A DNA stretch of 64,000 nt from Diospyros lotus (lineage: Eukaryota > Streptophyta > Magnoliopsida > Ericales > Ebenaceae), in the NCBI RefSeq assembly GCF_014633365.1, contig NC_068346.1, positions 37,635,191 to 37,699,190 of the forward strand, in the 5' to 3' direction. The notes beneath the pieces are model-generated. The model did no database searches, was not told the DNA's origin, and saw only the letters and a program-made list of their open reading frames with translations. Below are positions 34,410 to 45,905 of the stretch, in pieces (position 1 is the first letter of the stretch; each line of letters opens with the position of its first letter). Both the position numbers and the translations under genes were made by a program.

Positions 34410-35727
34410 GGGACGCCAGAAGAAGGAAGTTTCCATGCATGGAGCAAGCTGTTAAAGACCTGCAGGTAAGACATGCAGGAACCAAGGTTACTACTTTGGT
34501 TCCTGTAGTCAATACTACGACGTAGCTTCAGCGATCACATATTCCCATCTCTTTTCTTCTTCTTCTTCTTCTTCTTTTATATTCTTATCTCTTTTCATTA
34601 AACAAAAAAGAAATAAAAATGCCGCAATCTGTCATGCCTGTCAACACTTCTTATCCTTTCTTATTTTGGTTTATTTTGACTAATTAGAGGATTGCCCCAC
34701 ATTTTTTAAACGCTCTATGTCATCTAAGCATGATGTAATTTTGGGCGTGCGATTTCTTTGCCAATGATAGCATTAGGAGACCACATTTTGTTGACAAGGA
34801 TGCTGCCAGAGATGGGAATTGGGAGCTTGGATACTACCATTCAGTTATTTGGAGCTAATGCAGGTAAAGAGGTTGAGAGATACTGGAGCAATTTGGAGGA
34901 GTGTATAAGTAACATGTTGCTCGACTCCTTACTATACATTCAGTTACTTATAGGCGATGGAGTGGGGGTCCTAAAAATCCTCTTGCAAAAAACTAGGGTG
35001 GGGCTTTTTCATCATCATGGATGATCTGGGGAAAAAGTTACGGAGTGTTCTAGAATGCTAGGTGGTATTGTGATTTCTATATGTCCATGCATGGAATGAT
35101 CACTAGGATGCCCTTGGTCTCTCTCTTACACTGATTAAGGATCAATGTCTCTTGAACAAAGGGAAGTGTCCATAACAATCCTCCGCACTCTCGCACCAAA
35201 CCATAAAATTTTTGATAACCCTAAATGGTGGAAGCACTTTGGAACCCTTCCTCGAGAGTCCCAAATGCCAAGTAACGTTGATTGGGCGGTGCTCCAGGAA
35301 AAAGACAGGATACCGTAGAGAACACCATTAAGGTTTTTTGAGGTTGTGGGCAAAAGGCTCAAGGTTGAGTGACCTTGGATTCGAGGCAGAGAGCCCAAGG
35401 TCAAGTGATGTACTCCAGGGGAAGGTTACACGACAATATGGTGCTACAGCTCCATCCAAAATATCATACTTCTGAGTTATTTTATCCTTCTGACTATATG
35501 GTGCTAGCCGCCTATGCCTAGCTTCTACACTTTTCAGATTCCTTTTGATTGGTGAGAAACATATGGTAGAAAAGTCGTATCTATATTGGTACCATTCCTT
35601 ATTTTTGACAGTTATGTTAAACTGTAGATAGCTTGATTTCTTAGGACCTTAACTTTCTTGTGTATTGCAGGAATTGGAGCGACGTAGAGAGAAACTTCAA
35701 GCATTGATGCTCGAAGAAAGTGCTTGA
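34410..35727 (+). CDS. Possible last two exons of an unidentified gene
   Basis: Two short segments with good splice borders: 34410-34465 (acceptor TTAATCAG, donor CAG/GTAAG) and 35671-35727 (acceptor TGTATTGCAG, stop TGA). Joined in phase they encode DARRRKFPCMEQAVKDLQ then ELERRREKLQALMLEESA, a charged helical C-terminus likely to form a coiled coil. No family is recognised and no upstream exons are found; they would lie on the far side of Copia-A. The 1.2-kb gap holds a TTC run near 34556 and nothing else recognisable. Low certainty. Confidence 0.3.
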
Positions 35728-37056
35728 AAATGAGACCGGGAGTCAAGACAACTTTCCGTAGAAGCTAGAAAAGTGACTTTTCACCCAATTGGTCTCATGT
35801 TTGCATGCTGTCATTTATTTTTTTCTCTTCTGATAGTGTGTTTTTTTGGGAATAGAAACCTAGACCTATTCTTTGTAAAATTATATAGGCTTTAAGTTCA
35901 ATCCTCTTGTTATTCTTTCTCATCTGTGTAATCAGTATCTCTACAGATGTCCACTGGCCCTCTGACTACTTGTACTAACAATTAGAAAGAGAAAAGCATG
36001 GAAATCATCAGAATCATCACAAGTTCCTTTACAAACTGGGATTGCTGCAGCCATGATTGAATGGAACCATTCTGTTGCTCTTCAATGAAACAATAACTCA
36101 AAAACTAATGATATGAGAGAAATCTGTGTGGAGGTGACCAAAGTAGAACCAAGCCAATGAGCCAGAGAGGGAAGCTCTACTCTACAGGGAGAGGGCAAGT
36201 TTCATGAACTATGGATTTTGGCATCCCTCAAAGAAGAAGCTAGCCATATCTAGTCGGCTTGGTTTACTTTCATGGTAATAAAAGATATCCACTGTATTGG
36301 CTTTGGGAAAGGAAATTGATAAGTTGAAATTCTTAAAGTTGACACAAGTGAGACTTATGAAGTCTTTCCTTGACCAAATTATTCCATAAAAGCAGAATAA
36401 TGAAGAATAAGGTGATGAGATCTTCACACATTATTTGCAAGTTGGCATGGAGAAGACCTATAAAAGAGGGAACACTGGTGCTTTGGCTCCTGACAAATGG
36501 AGTTCCAGGGCAGGATGATTAGCCAGTTATCTCTATAAAAAATAAATTAAGATAAGTTGGGGGACAGTGAAAATCTTGCAAAGAATCACCATCAGCCTAT
36601 CAAGGTACGTAAAAACATAATTTTGTTTTCATCAACACATAAGCCATGATAAAAACGCTTCTTTATATCAAGCACTGCCATCTGTAATCCCAAAAAGGGT
36701 TCCCTTCTTTTCTTTCTTATCCAGTTTCATGTCTTTTTTCTGCTGTTTTCTCGACAGTACATGCAAGTTGCAGGAAACCATATATAGTATAGTTGATTAG
36801 GTTTTCCTAAAGCGAGTTAAACTCCCAAGCAGATGAGACATATTATTAATTGGATCACCTTATAATACAAGCTCCTTTTGAGTCAACCGTGTCTAGGAGG
36901 ATACTTGGAGTGGGAACTTAGGTAGCTGATATATTCATTATCAGAATTAAACCTTATAAAATCACTGTTGCAGACCCTACAAAGTGCAGCAGAATCAGAA
37001 TTTATGGCACAAAACAAATACAGTAAAGAAACTAGCTGGGAGCAAAGAAAGTCCTT
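35728..37056. other. Intergenic stretch, no gene recognised
   Basis: No convincing coding segment, RNA gene or transposon domain was seen on either strand. It probably includes the 3' flank of the MADS-box gene. Confidence 0.45.
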
Positions 37057-38047
37057 TTACGTACGTAGGATCTGATGATGGACATAATGCTGCGACTCAG
37101 TGAGAAAGATCGCTGCCTGCGCCCGCGTCAAATCCATTTCCGAAAAGCTAGGCTGGGAAAATGGGAAACATCACTTTATTACGTGTGGTGAAAAATGCTA
37201 CAATTGAGTATTCAAATAACATTTCTTTCTAATATCTAAAATGAGATTGGAGATTGACCTGAGTTCGAGGAGGGAGTTAGTGTCAGAGCTCTGACAATCT
37301 TCAGAGGGGGCGGCTGAGCTACCAGGAGTGTTGGCGGGGGATTCTGATGACTGTTCATGCGTTTGCCCAGTCGTCAAGACCTGCACTTACTAGTTTTAAA
37401 CTGCCTGTTAAGGGTAGGCCACAAAATAAACCACATGCAGCAACAAAGTCAATAAATTCTGAATTCTCACTTCAATTTGCCGTTTCAAGCATAAATTCTC
37501 TTCCATCAGTCTGGCTTCCTGCATGTTTATCATGGGTGCATATACAGAGCTAATTAGTGATTGTTATTAAACAACAGCAAATATATCACGTCTTTATTTT
37601 ACTATGTAGATGAATTCTTGTTCCCTGCCAGGTACTAGCTCGACACATTTTCTTATTTTTATCACATTTAATGCCACGCCGGCCGCACCAATTTCGTTAT
37701 GGCTAGCAATCCCAACCATATGTCTTACCTTTCTCTTGAGGGCAATCATTTCTTTCTCAATTTTGTCACCCTTTGCTCTTAAAACACGGTGTAATCCTCC
37801 TTGGACCAATTTCTCTAGTTGCTTTAGCTCTTCAAAATTAAGCCCATTGAGCTCTTCTCCTCTAAGCTGGCTGTCATAAAACATAAATTAATCAAATGTG
37901 AATAAAAAGTTTCAAACAAAAATTAAAGAAATGCATTTGGTTTGTGGAATGCATGGAAACTAGGCTTAACAGGAGGAACATATACCTCAATTTACGACTC
38001 TTATCTTCAAGTTGCTTGCTTAACGTTGCAAATGGACCACTTTCGAG
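37057..38047 (-). CDS. SVP/AGL24-like MIKC MADS-box gene, 3' exons only (K-box and C-terminus)
   Basis: Reverse-strand exons with GT-AG borders: 38047-37986 (62 bp, LESGPFATLSKQLEDKSRKL), 37870-37729 (142 bp, QLRGEELNGLNFEELKQLEK on to IEKEMIALKRK), 37518-37471 (48 bp, EARLMEENLCLKRQIE), 37380-37259 (122 bp, HEQSSESPANTPG, CQSSDTNSLLELR), and a possible last exon 37147-37057 to a TAA. The K-box mediates dimer and tetramer formation; the SSD tail and RGEELNGLN motif fit the SVP/AGL24 (StMADS11) clade, regulators of flowering time and dormancy. The 62-bp exon matches the conserved MIKC exon 3. The DNA-binding MADS exon and exon 2 are not found anywhere in 38048-64000, where transposons begin 120 bp away. 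Either a truncated pseudogene or a gene with a first-part intron over 26 kb. Confidence 0.8.
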
Positions 38048-38166
38048 CTGCACAAAAAACACCAAGAATTCGTTAACAAAAAGTTTGTATTCCTTTTATC
38101 CTTGCAGCAACCAAAATCACTGATGCAGGAGCATTCCAAGGCTCATTAATCAACACGAGGCAAAAC

Positions 38167-38700
38167 TGTTTGACTGTCAACTATGTACGAGGTGTAAATT
38201 TGGGAGCTTATTGGGAGGGCCAAACCTCAACCAAATGAATCGAATTACATGTCATTTGAAAGTTCTGGAAGTCTAGTTTCTAGTTCCACAAACGGTTAGT
38301 GAACCAGAGTTATACATCAAAAGTTATACCAATTTTACTACAGACTGTCAGAACCTTCCAAAGTAAAGAAAACATAGGATTCAAAGCACTTTCAAGTTCT
38401 AAAATAATGCTTTGATCTTGTGAATGTCGTTTGCCTATTCTAGGAGTCTTTTAGTGCTCTTAAATCATAGTTAATAGACCTTTTAATTCCTATACATGGA
38501 GGGATGTTCCATGCCTATATAAAGTTCTTCTTGTAGTAGTTGAAGGGATGCTATGTTTTGAATGAAAAATTTCCTGAATTAGTTGAGTGTCTTCTTGACC
38601 TCTCTATAATTTCTAGTCTTACATTCTTTGGTGGATTCCTTAAGAGTGTTTGGTGCCCTTGATTGTTGTCCTTGGTTACCTTCTCCCCCATCTGCCGTCA
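38167..38700 (+). repeat. Probable 5' LTR of Gypsy G
   Basis: The right end is set by CCGTCA followed by the primer-binding site. The left end at TGTTTGACTGTCAACTATG is a guess from the TG start, since no second copy is in the window. It lies only 120 bp upstream of MADS exon 3. Confidence 0.45.
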
Positions 38701-38739
38701 AATTGGTATCAAAGCCGACGTCCTAGAACATCACCATGG

Positions 38740-39835
38740 TTAATTAGACGTCGTCAACATCTCATTCGTGATGTTGATATGGATGATTTGAGAAGACAAG
38801 TTCAACAACTCTAGAAAGAGATGAAAAATTACGTGCTAGAGAACATGATGATGCTCCTCATCATGACTCTGAGCATGATGCTCAAGATGACAAGAAGGAG
38901 GACAATCCCTTCCATGACGATCATTCTAGCTTGTTTGGCAATAGGGCTTTTGTGTGGCATCCATGAAGAGACAACAGTTCTCAATGTGATTATCAAATCA
39001 GGCTTGATATACCTTCGATGGTCGAGCTCATCCAGAAGAGTTTCTTGATTGGCTACATACGGTGGAAAGGATATTTGAATATCATGACATTAGAGATGAC
39101 CAAAAAGTGAAACTTGTACCTATCAAATTAAAGAAACATGCTTCCATTTGGTGGGAGAATTTGAAGAGATATAGAGAATGTGAAGGAAAGCAAAAGATAA
39201 GAACTTGGGAAAAGATGAAGTGAGAACTCAAGAAGAAGTTTCTTCCAGAGACGTACAATAAGCAAGATGCCTTCATTAAATTCCACAATTTTCTCCAAGG
39301 AGAGAAGTCTGTGGAAGAATACACCACTGAGTTTGAACACTTGATGCTTCAATGCGATGTTAATGAGGCCAATGAGCAAGTGATAGCTCCTTATCTTGCT
39401 GGTCTCAAATCTGAAATTGCCAATCTTGTCGAGTTGCAGCCTTATTGGACTCTAAACAATGTCTACAAACTTGCTTCTTGAGTTGAGTAGCAATTAAAGG
39501 AGAAAAGTTGTCATTATTCAAGTAAAGAGTGATCCTTTAACCGAGGGAGTTCTTCTTCTAAGCCTTTGACCACGGCTAAAGCATCCTCCTCCTAGCCAAT
39601 CTCAAAAAATGAAGTTCGTTCTCAGCCTAAGAACCAAAGCACTTCAAAGCCAACCCAATGCTTTAAGTGTAAGGAATTTGGTTATTTCGCTTTTGATTGT
39701 CCAAATTGAAAAATTGTTTCTCTTGTGAAAGAAGAAATTGGTGATGAGGTTAACCTCAACTCTCTTACTCTTGACGGTAACTTAAGTGGTGAAGAAGAGA
39801 TTACTTATGGTGACTAAGGATAATCTCTTGTTGCT
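38740..39835 (+). pseudogene. Gypsy gag with zinc knuckle (element G)
   Basis: The degenerate translation shows a Retrotrans_gag domain (IPSMVELIQKSFLIG region, then KLVPIKLKKHASIWWENLKR, IRTWEKMK, FLPETYNKQDAFIKFHNFLQ, LAGLKSEIANLVELQPYWTL) and a CCHC knuckle CFKCKEFGYFAFDC near 39660. At least three stops or frameshifts. Confidence 0.82.
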
Positions 39836-39879
39836 TAAAGGAATTTGAGTGAAGCTTAAGTGGAAGATGAAAAGTGGTT

Positions 39880-41843
39880 ACAAAATAATATTTTCCATAC
39901 CACTCTTGTACATCTCACGACAAAGTTTGCAAGGTTATCATTGATGGAGAAGTTGTGAGAATTTTGTTTCTACTACTATGGTGGAAAATTAAGCTAAATC
40001 TCAAGTCAAAAAATCATTTGTGCCCTTACAAGCTCTCTTGGCTTTACAAAGGAAATGAAGTAAGGGTAGACAAAAGATGTCTTGTTGATTTTTCAATTGG
40101 AAAGAATTACAAGGACAAGGTTATGTGTGATGTCATTTGAATTGATGTGTGTCATTTGCTTCTAAGACGACCATGGCAATATGATCAAAGGTCTATGCAT
40201 AAAGGCTACAAGAACATTCATTCCTTTGTAAAGGATGGAATCAAGATCACATTGGGTCCTTCCAAGCCTGAAATTATTCCTAAGCCTTCTCTTGGTGAAT
40301 GAAACAACCTCCAAAGTCTCAATTTATAAAAGAATTGGAGGATTGTTCGCTAATTTATGCCTTCGTATTTGTTAAGGCAAATGGGGAGAACAAAACACTA
40401 GCCATTTTGCACCCATTGCTTGAAGAATTTCATGATATTATGCTAGAGGAAATTCCACCTACCGGATTACCCCCAATGCGAGAGATCCAACATTGCATTG
40501 ATTTTATGCCTGGTGTTGCTATTCCCAACAAACCAACATACAAGATGAGTCCTAAGGAACACAAGGAGCTCTATAAGAAAGTTGAAGAGTTATTGACAAG
40601 AGACTTGATAAGGGAAAGTCTCAGTCCTTGTGCCATTCCTACCATACTAGTTCCAAAGAAAGATGGTTCTTGGTGTATGTGTATTGATAGTAGAGCTATG
40701 AACAAAATCACTATCAAGTATCGATTTCGTATTCCTCAACTTGATGACTTACTTGATCAACTTTGTGGTGCTATTGTTTTTTAAAAAATTGATCTCAGGA
40801 GTGGCTACCATCCAATTCAAATTAGACTGGGAGATGAAAGGAAGACGGCTTTCAAAACAAGAGATGGTGTTTATGAATGGTTGGTAATGCCCTTTGGCCT
40901 TTCTAATGCTTCTTCTACTTTCATACAGCTCATGAATTAGAATTTCAAGCCTTATATTGGAAATTTTGTTGTCATTTATTTTGACGACATCTTCATTTAT
41001 AGCAAGAGTCAAGAGGAACATATGGAGCATCTTCGCTTGAATTTCCTTACACTCCGGCGATTACACTTGTTTGCCAATTTAAAGAAATGTCACTTCTGCA
41101 CTAATAGCCTTGTGTTTTTAAACTATGTTGTCTCTGGTGAAGGTCTCAAGGTTGATCCTAGCAAGGTGGAAACTATTGCTAGCTGGCCTACTCCTAAAAC
41201 TATTCAAGAAATATGAAGCTTACATGGTTTAGCTTCTTCTTATAGCCGCATCATTCAAGGGTTTAGCACTATCATTTTCCCTATTACGGAATGCTTAAGG
41301 GGTGGCGTCTCCAAGTGGAATGAAGAGGCACAACAAAGCTTTGAGCTAATAAAGAAGAAAATGTGTGAGGCCCCTGTTCTCGCTTTACCAAAATTTGACA
41401 TAGTCTTTGAAGTGAGTTGCGATGCCTCAAATGTGGGCATTGGTGTTGTCCTTTGTCAAGAAGGTAAACCACTTGCATATTTTAGTGAAACATGGAGTGG
41501 CGTAAGAAGAAATTATTCTACTTATGACAAGGAGTTCTATGCTATTGTTCAAGCTTTAACTTGTTGGTGACATTATCTCAACTCTAAAGAGTTTGTGCTT
41601 TATTCGAATCATGAGGCATTAAAATACATTAATGGCCAACATAAGCTCAACAATAGGCATGCAAAGTGGGTCGAGTTCCTCCAAGCTTTTACTTTTGTAA
41701 TCAGGCACAAAGTTGGAGTCCAAAATCAAATAGCTGATGCATTAAGTCAAAGGCATTCTTTGCTCACCATGCAAATTCAAGTCTTAGGGTTCGAAGTGTT
41801 GAAAGAGCTCTATAGGGTTGATCCCTACTATGGAAATATTTGG
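39880..41843 (+). pseudogene. Gypsy protease remnant, RT and RNase H (element G)
   Basis: The protease tail is KNYKDKVMCDVI...CHLLLRRPWQYD. RT motifs: [65 protein letters not shown], and the catalytic box VIYFDDIFIYSKS. RNase [45 protein letters not shown]. Interrupted by stops at about 40783, 41214 and 41570. Cut off before integrase. Confidence 0.88.
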
Positions 41844-41851
41844 TTAGAATG

Positions 41852-43156
41852 TGTTATATTTTTGATATTATTTTGATGATGAAAAACTTCATTGTCTTTT
41901 GTTTATGGAAAATATCTTAATATCATTTGGATTATGCTTGAAAATGGAAAATAATTTCTTTGCCTAAGGATGGTCTCCTAATATTTTCAAACTTACGTAA
42001 AACTCTTTAATGACGATTTCTTAAATAATTATCATTTGCTATTCTTGATAAATTCTCTTGAAATATTATCTTGGTATGATAAATATTTCAAGAAAATTCT
42101 TTTAAATCATACAATTCTTTTAAAAGATCAAGGCAAAACTATCAACTTCTCTAAGTAATTTGTCTACTGTTTTATGCCTTTGAAATATGGGCTGTCTTAA
42201 AGATTAAAAAATGTCCAATTTCTTAAGGAAATAGTTGACCACTTTTGGCCTTCTGCCAAAAACAGTCGACAGTTCCATGATCTGTTGACAAAGAATTTTC
42301 ATGCTCTTGGTCCAAATGTTTTTAGTTCAAATTCAGTCGACAATGATTGTACAATGTTGACTCTTTTTCAAAATTGTCGACTTCTTTTCAAAAAATGTTA
42401 AAATTTTATTTAAAAACAATTTGAAATTTCAAGTGTTTCGATAGCATCAGTTGATTGATTTAGTATATGCCAACAATTTCTTGTCTGACAAATTAAGATG
42501 GCTAGTTTTTCAGGCGTTAAATGCAACTTAATGGTCATTAAATGGCTATTCAATGCATTGGACAACTAGAAAGCTATAAATAGATTGAAACTGCTAGAGT
42601 ACAAGCTAATGAACAAGTGCATGTGCTCAAGTGGTTATTTCTAATATTCAAATGTTCCAACCTTTCATTTTTTTTTTTCAAAGGCAAGGTGTATCTTTGT
42701 AATTCTTGATAGGACTTTGAATTTGTATCATTGAGCTTCATTGTAACTAAGAGAGTTATCTCCTACATTTATTTCGATTGTAACTTTCTATTGTATTGCC
42801 TAGCTTGTAAGATAGAAGGCCTACCAATTTTTGGTAAGAGGTTTTGTAATTTCTAGCATTGAGGCTAAAGGGCCTACCGGTTTCTGGTAAGAGGTTTTAG
42901 TGGATAAAATTCTCCAACCAGATTGTTGGAGAAGTGGATGTAGGCTGGTGCCGAACCACTATAAATCTTGTGCCTCATTTACTTTTTGCTGTTATTTCCT
43001 TTAGCATTATTCACTTATTTGATCATATCACTATTTCACTGCTTTATATTTCCATTTTTTTTTATCAAAAATTCAAAAGTTTCAAACATTTTTAAAGACA
43101 CCCAATTCTGCCCCCATTTTGTGTGTGTCGTGATTCAAGTGTGCTACATCACAACA
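41852..43156 (+). repeat. 5' LTR of SIRE-like B1
   Basis: The right end is fixed by the primer-binding site at 43159. It holds repeated CCTACC...GGTAAGAGGTTTT units at about 42825-42900 and CCACTATAAATC near 42955. The left border is chosen at TGTTATATT by comparison with B2; one or two bases uncertain. Confidence 0.78.
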
Positions 43157-43158
43157 AT

Positions 43159-43169
43159 TGGTATCAGAG
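43159..43169 (+). other. Primer-binding site of B1
   Basis: TGGTATCAGAG, two bases from the LTR end; initiator tRNA-Met type. Confidence 0.85.
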
Positions 43170-43219
43170 TCGATCTCCTTGCATTTACGGTTTAACCACC
43201 TAAGGAGAATTTTTTTTCA

Positions 43220-44850
43220 TAATGGCACACATTTTTTGCTCTTCTTACATTTGAGGGACAAAGCACCTCCCGGCCCCATTCTTTGATGACACTAACTATG
43301 ATTATTGGAAGAAAAAGGATTTCTTGTTTTCTTACGTAGGACATTAACATATTGCAAATTGTCATGGAAGGTGTAACCCTATCGGACATGGAGAATATCA
43401 AATAATGGACAGATGAACAAAGAAGGGTCGTAGAGATAAATGCCAAAGCAATGAATACATTATTTTGTGCACTAAGCCCTGAAGAGTTCAATAGAGTATC
43501 AAGATGCAAAACCGCTAAAGAAATATGGGACAAGCTAAAGGTGATGCATGAAGGTACAAAACAGGTAAAAGAGACTAAAATCAATTTACTAACCCATGAT
43601 TATGAGTTGTTTTCAATGAAGGAAGATGAGACCGTTAAAGACATGTTCACCCGTTTCAATGATATTGTCACCGGTCTAGAGTCATTGAGGGAAGGTTTAC
43701 TCAAATGGTGAAAAGGTAAGGAAGATCCTAAGAAGCCTTCCAAGGGCTTGGGATCCAAAGGTAGCGGTTATTATCGAAGCCAAAAATTTAGACACATTGT
43801 CTTTAGATAATTTGTTTGGATCTTTGATGACTCATGAAATTTTATGAAAAAGAGATATAATGGAGGAACCAAATAAGCAAAAGAATATTGCTTTCAAAGT
43901 TGAAAAAGAAGAAAAAGTATCACATGATAGTGATGATGAAGATATTGTTTTGTTAGCAAGAAAGTTCAATAGATTTTTGAAAATGGGAAAATTTAATCAA
44001 AGAAAAAATTTGAAAAAGGATAAAGAGCAAAAAGAAGAAACTACTAATGAAATTAGATATTTTGAATGTAAGAAACTAGATCATATAAGGATGGAATGTC
44101 CTTTGTTAAAGAAGAATGCTAGGAAAGGAAAGAAGAAGGCGTTTGCGGCATGAAGCGATGAGGATTCATTCTCTAGTGATGAATCACAAGAGGAAGAGGT
44201 GGTCAACTTGTGTCTCATGGCTAAGAAAGAAGATGAGGTAACATCTTGCTACTCTACTCATACTTCAAATTTTACTTTAGATGAGTTGCATGATACTTTT
44301 AATGAACTAATGGAAGAGTTTGCAAAAGTAAGCTTGAAAAACAATCTTCTAAAGAAGAAAATAAAGTCTCTTGAAGGAGAATTCACATCATTGAAAAAGG
44401 AAAGAGATTCATGGTATGATGAAAAGAAAATTTTGAGTGATGAAAAGGAAAATCTTCATAAACAAAATTTGGATTTGAAAGAATCTCTAGAATAGTTAGT
44501 TGAGGGAAAAAAGAAACTTGAAATGATTTTAGCTAGGAAATCAAAGAAATTTCAGAGAAAAACAATGAATTGGTTTTGATCTCTTCCAAACTAAGATTGG
44601 AAAAACAACATTTGTGAGGGCCTCAAACCAAAGATTTATATGAAAAAGAACCTTTTCAAAAATTAATGTAGTTTGTTATTATTGTGGAAAATATGAGCAT
44701 TCAATTAATTAACAAATGTTTTATTAGAAACAATCCCACAAGATTTAAACAAATTTGGGTTCCAAAGGAAAATGCTAATGCTAATCAAAAAGGACCCAAG
44801 AAAGTATGGGTACCATATTAAGGGAACAATACAATTTGTTCTTTGACAGG
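43220..44850 (+). pseudogene. SIRE-like Gag (B1), broken
   Basis: Pieces in changing frames: FDDTNYDYWKKK, the UBN2 core (ALSPEEFNRVSRCKTAKEIW, TKINLLTHDYELFSMKEDE), a Lys/Glu-rich zone, a first knuckle YFECKKLDHIRMECPLLKK (about 44058-44110), an acidic zone, a coiled coil (NLLKKKIKSLEGEFTSLKKE) and a second degraded knuckle. Frameshifts near 43705, 43850, 44155 and 44495. Confidence 0.82.
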
Positions 44851-44855
44851 TTGCT

Positions 44856-45905
44856 TTGACATCAAATCATGTAAAAAGCAAATGGTTTTTGGATAGCGGT
44901 TGCTCCAAACATATGTCCGGGGATAAGAGGCTTTTCAACCATCTCACCTACAAGAATGGAGGTAATGTAGTCTATGGAGACAACTCAAAGGTAAAGATTC
45001 TTGGTATTGACTCTATTTCATTCCCTAACTTAACTTTAGAGAACGTGTTCTTTGTAAAGGGTCTTAAACGCAAATTATTAAACATAAGTCAATTATGTGA
45101 TAGAGGATATAGAGTATGTTTTGGTTCAAACTCATGTGAAGTGATTTGCTTGAAATCAAATGAATCAAAATTGCTAGGAAATAGGGTAGGAAATGTTTGT
45201 GGTATACCTAAATATTTTTTGGTCAAAGCTAGAAACACTTCGTGTTACATCCTAAATAGGGTTTCCATAAGACCAATATTAAAGAAAATCCCCTATGAAT
45301 TATTCAAACAGAAAAGACCAAACATCTCATATTTTCATATATTTGGGAGTAAATGTTTCATATTGAACAATGGAAAGGATGCCTTAGGTAAATTTGATGC
45401 AAAAAGTGACGAAAGCATTTTCCTAGGATATTCATCCCAAAGTAATGCATATAGGGTCTTTAATAAAAGAACTTTAATAGTAGAATAATCAATTCATGTT
45501 GTTGATGATTCAAACAATAATCTACCAAAGCCAAATGAGGAAATTGATCTTGATATAAACAAGAATTTTGAAAAATTATATGTGGAAAAGAATGAAGAAG
45601 CACCATCAAATGACAATATTCCTTATAAGGAAAATGTGAGGAATAACCAAAAAGAACCATTATTTCCTAGGGAAAAAAAATATGTAGTGGAAAATGAAAT
45701 AATTGGTGATCCCTCAAGGTGTTAGAACGAGATCATCCATTAGAAATGAATGTCATTTTATAGCCTTTTTATCCCAAATTGAGCCTAAGAACATTGAGAA
45801 AGCTTTAAAAGATGAATATTGGATTAATGCCATGCAAGAGGAATTAAATCAATTTGAAAGAAGTGAAGTGTGACAGTCAGTTCCAAGGCCTAGTGACCAT
45901 CCCAT
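44856..45905 (+). pseudogene. SIRE-like protease and internally deleted integrase (B1)
   Basis: 210 open codons begin TSNHVKSKWFLDSGCSKHMSG (protease, catalytic DSG intact), then LENVFFVKGLKRKLLNISQL. After GNRVGNV at about 45198 the reading jumps directly to KARNTSCYILNRVSIRPILK and FHIFGSKCFILNNG, the end of integrase, so the zinc finger and the catalytic core are missing. The frame continues open to 45488, so the deletion is in frame. The linker and RT start follow until the B2 insertion. Confidence 0.85.

Larger units (their letters stand above)
38167..41851 (+). mobile_element. Gypsy element G, 3'-truncated
   Basis: LTR-like region (about 38167-38700), a degenerate primer-binding site (TTGGTATCAAAGCC at 38703-38716), gag, protease remnant, RT and RNase H on the plus strand. 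It stops abruptly after RNase H (SLLTMQIQVLGFEV, then VDPYYGNIW at 41843) where the SIRE-like LTR of B1 begins; no integrase or 3' LTR is seen. Confidence 0.85.
41852..45905 (+). mobile_element. SIRE-like Copia B1, truncated
   Basis: A 1.3-kb 5' LTR (TGTTATATTTTTGATATTAT ... CATCACAACA), primer-binding site, gag, protease and part of integrase, then cut in the RT region (DEYWINAMQEELNQFERSEV) by the LTR of B2. Long LTRs and coiled-coil-rich Gag fit the SIRE/Maximus lineage. It is inserted in Gypsy G. Confidence 0.85.

Noticed and set aside
34758..35024. 88-codon plus-strand ORF between the two orphan exons
   Set aside because: No family recognised, no codon or splice support, and it lies inside the presumed intron.
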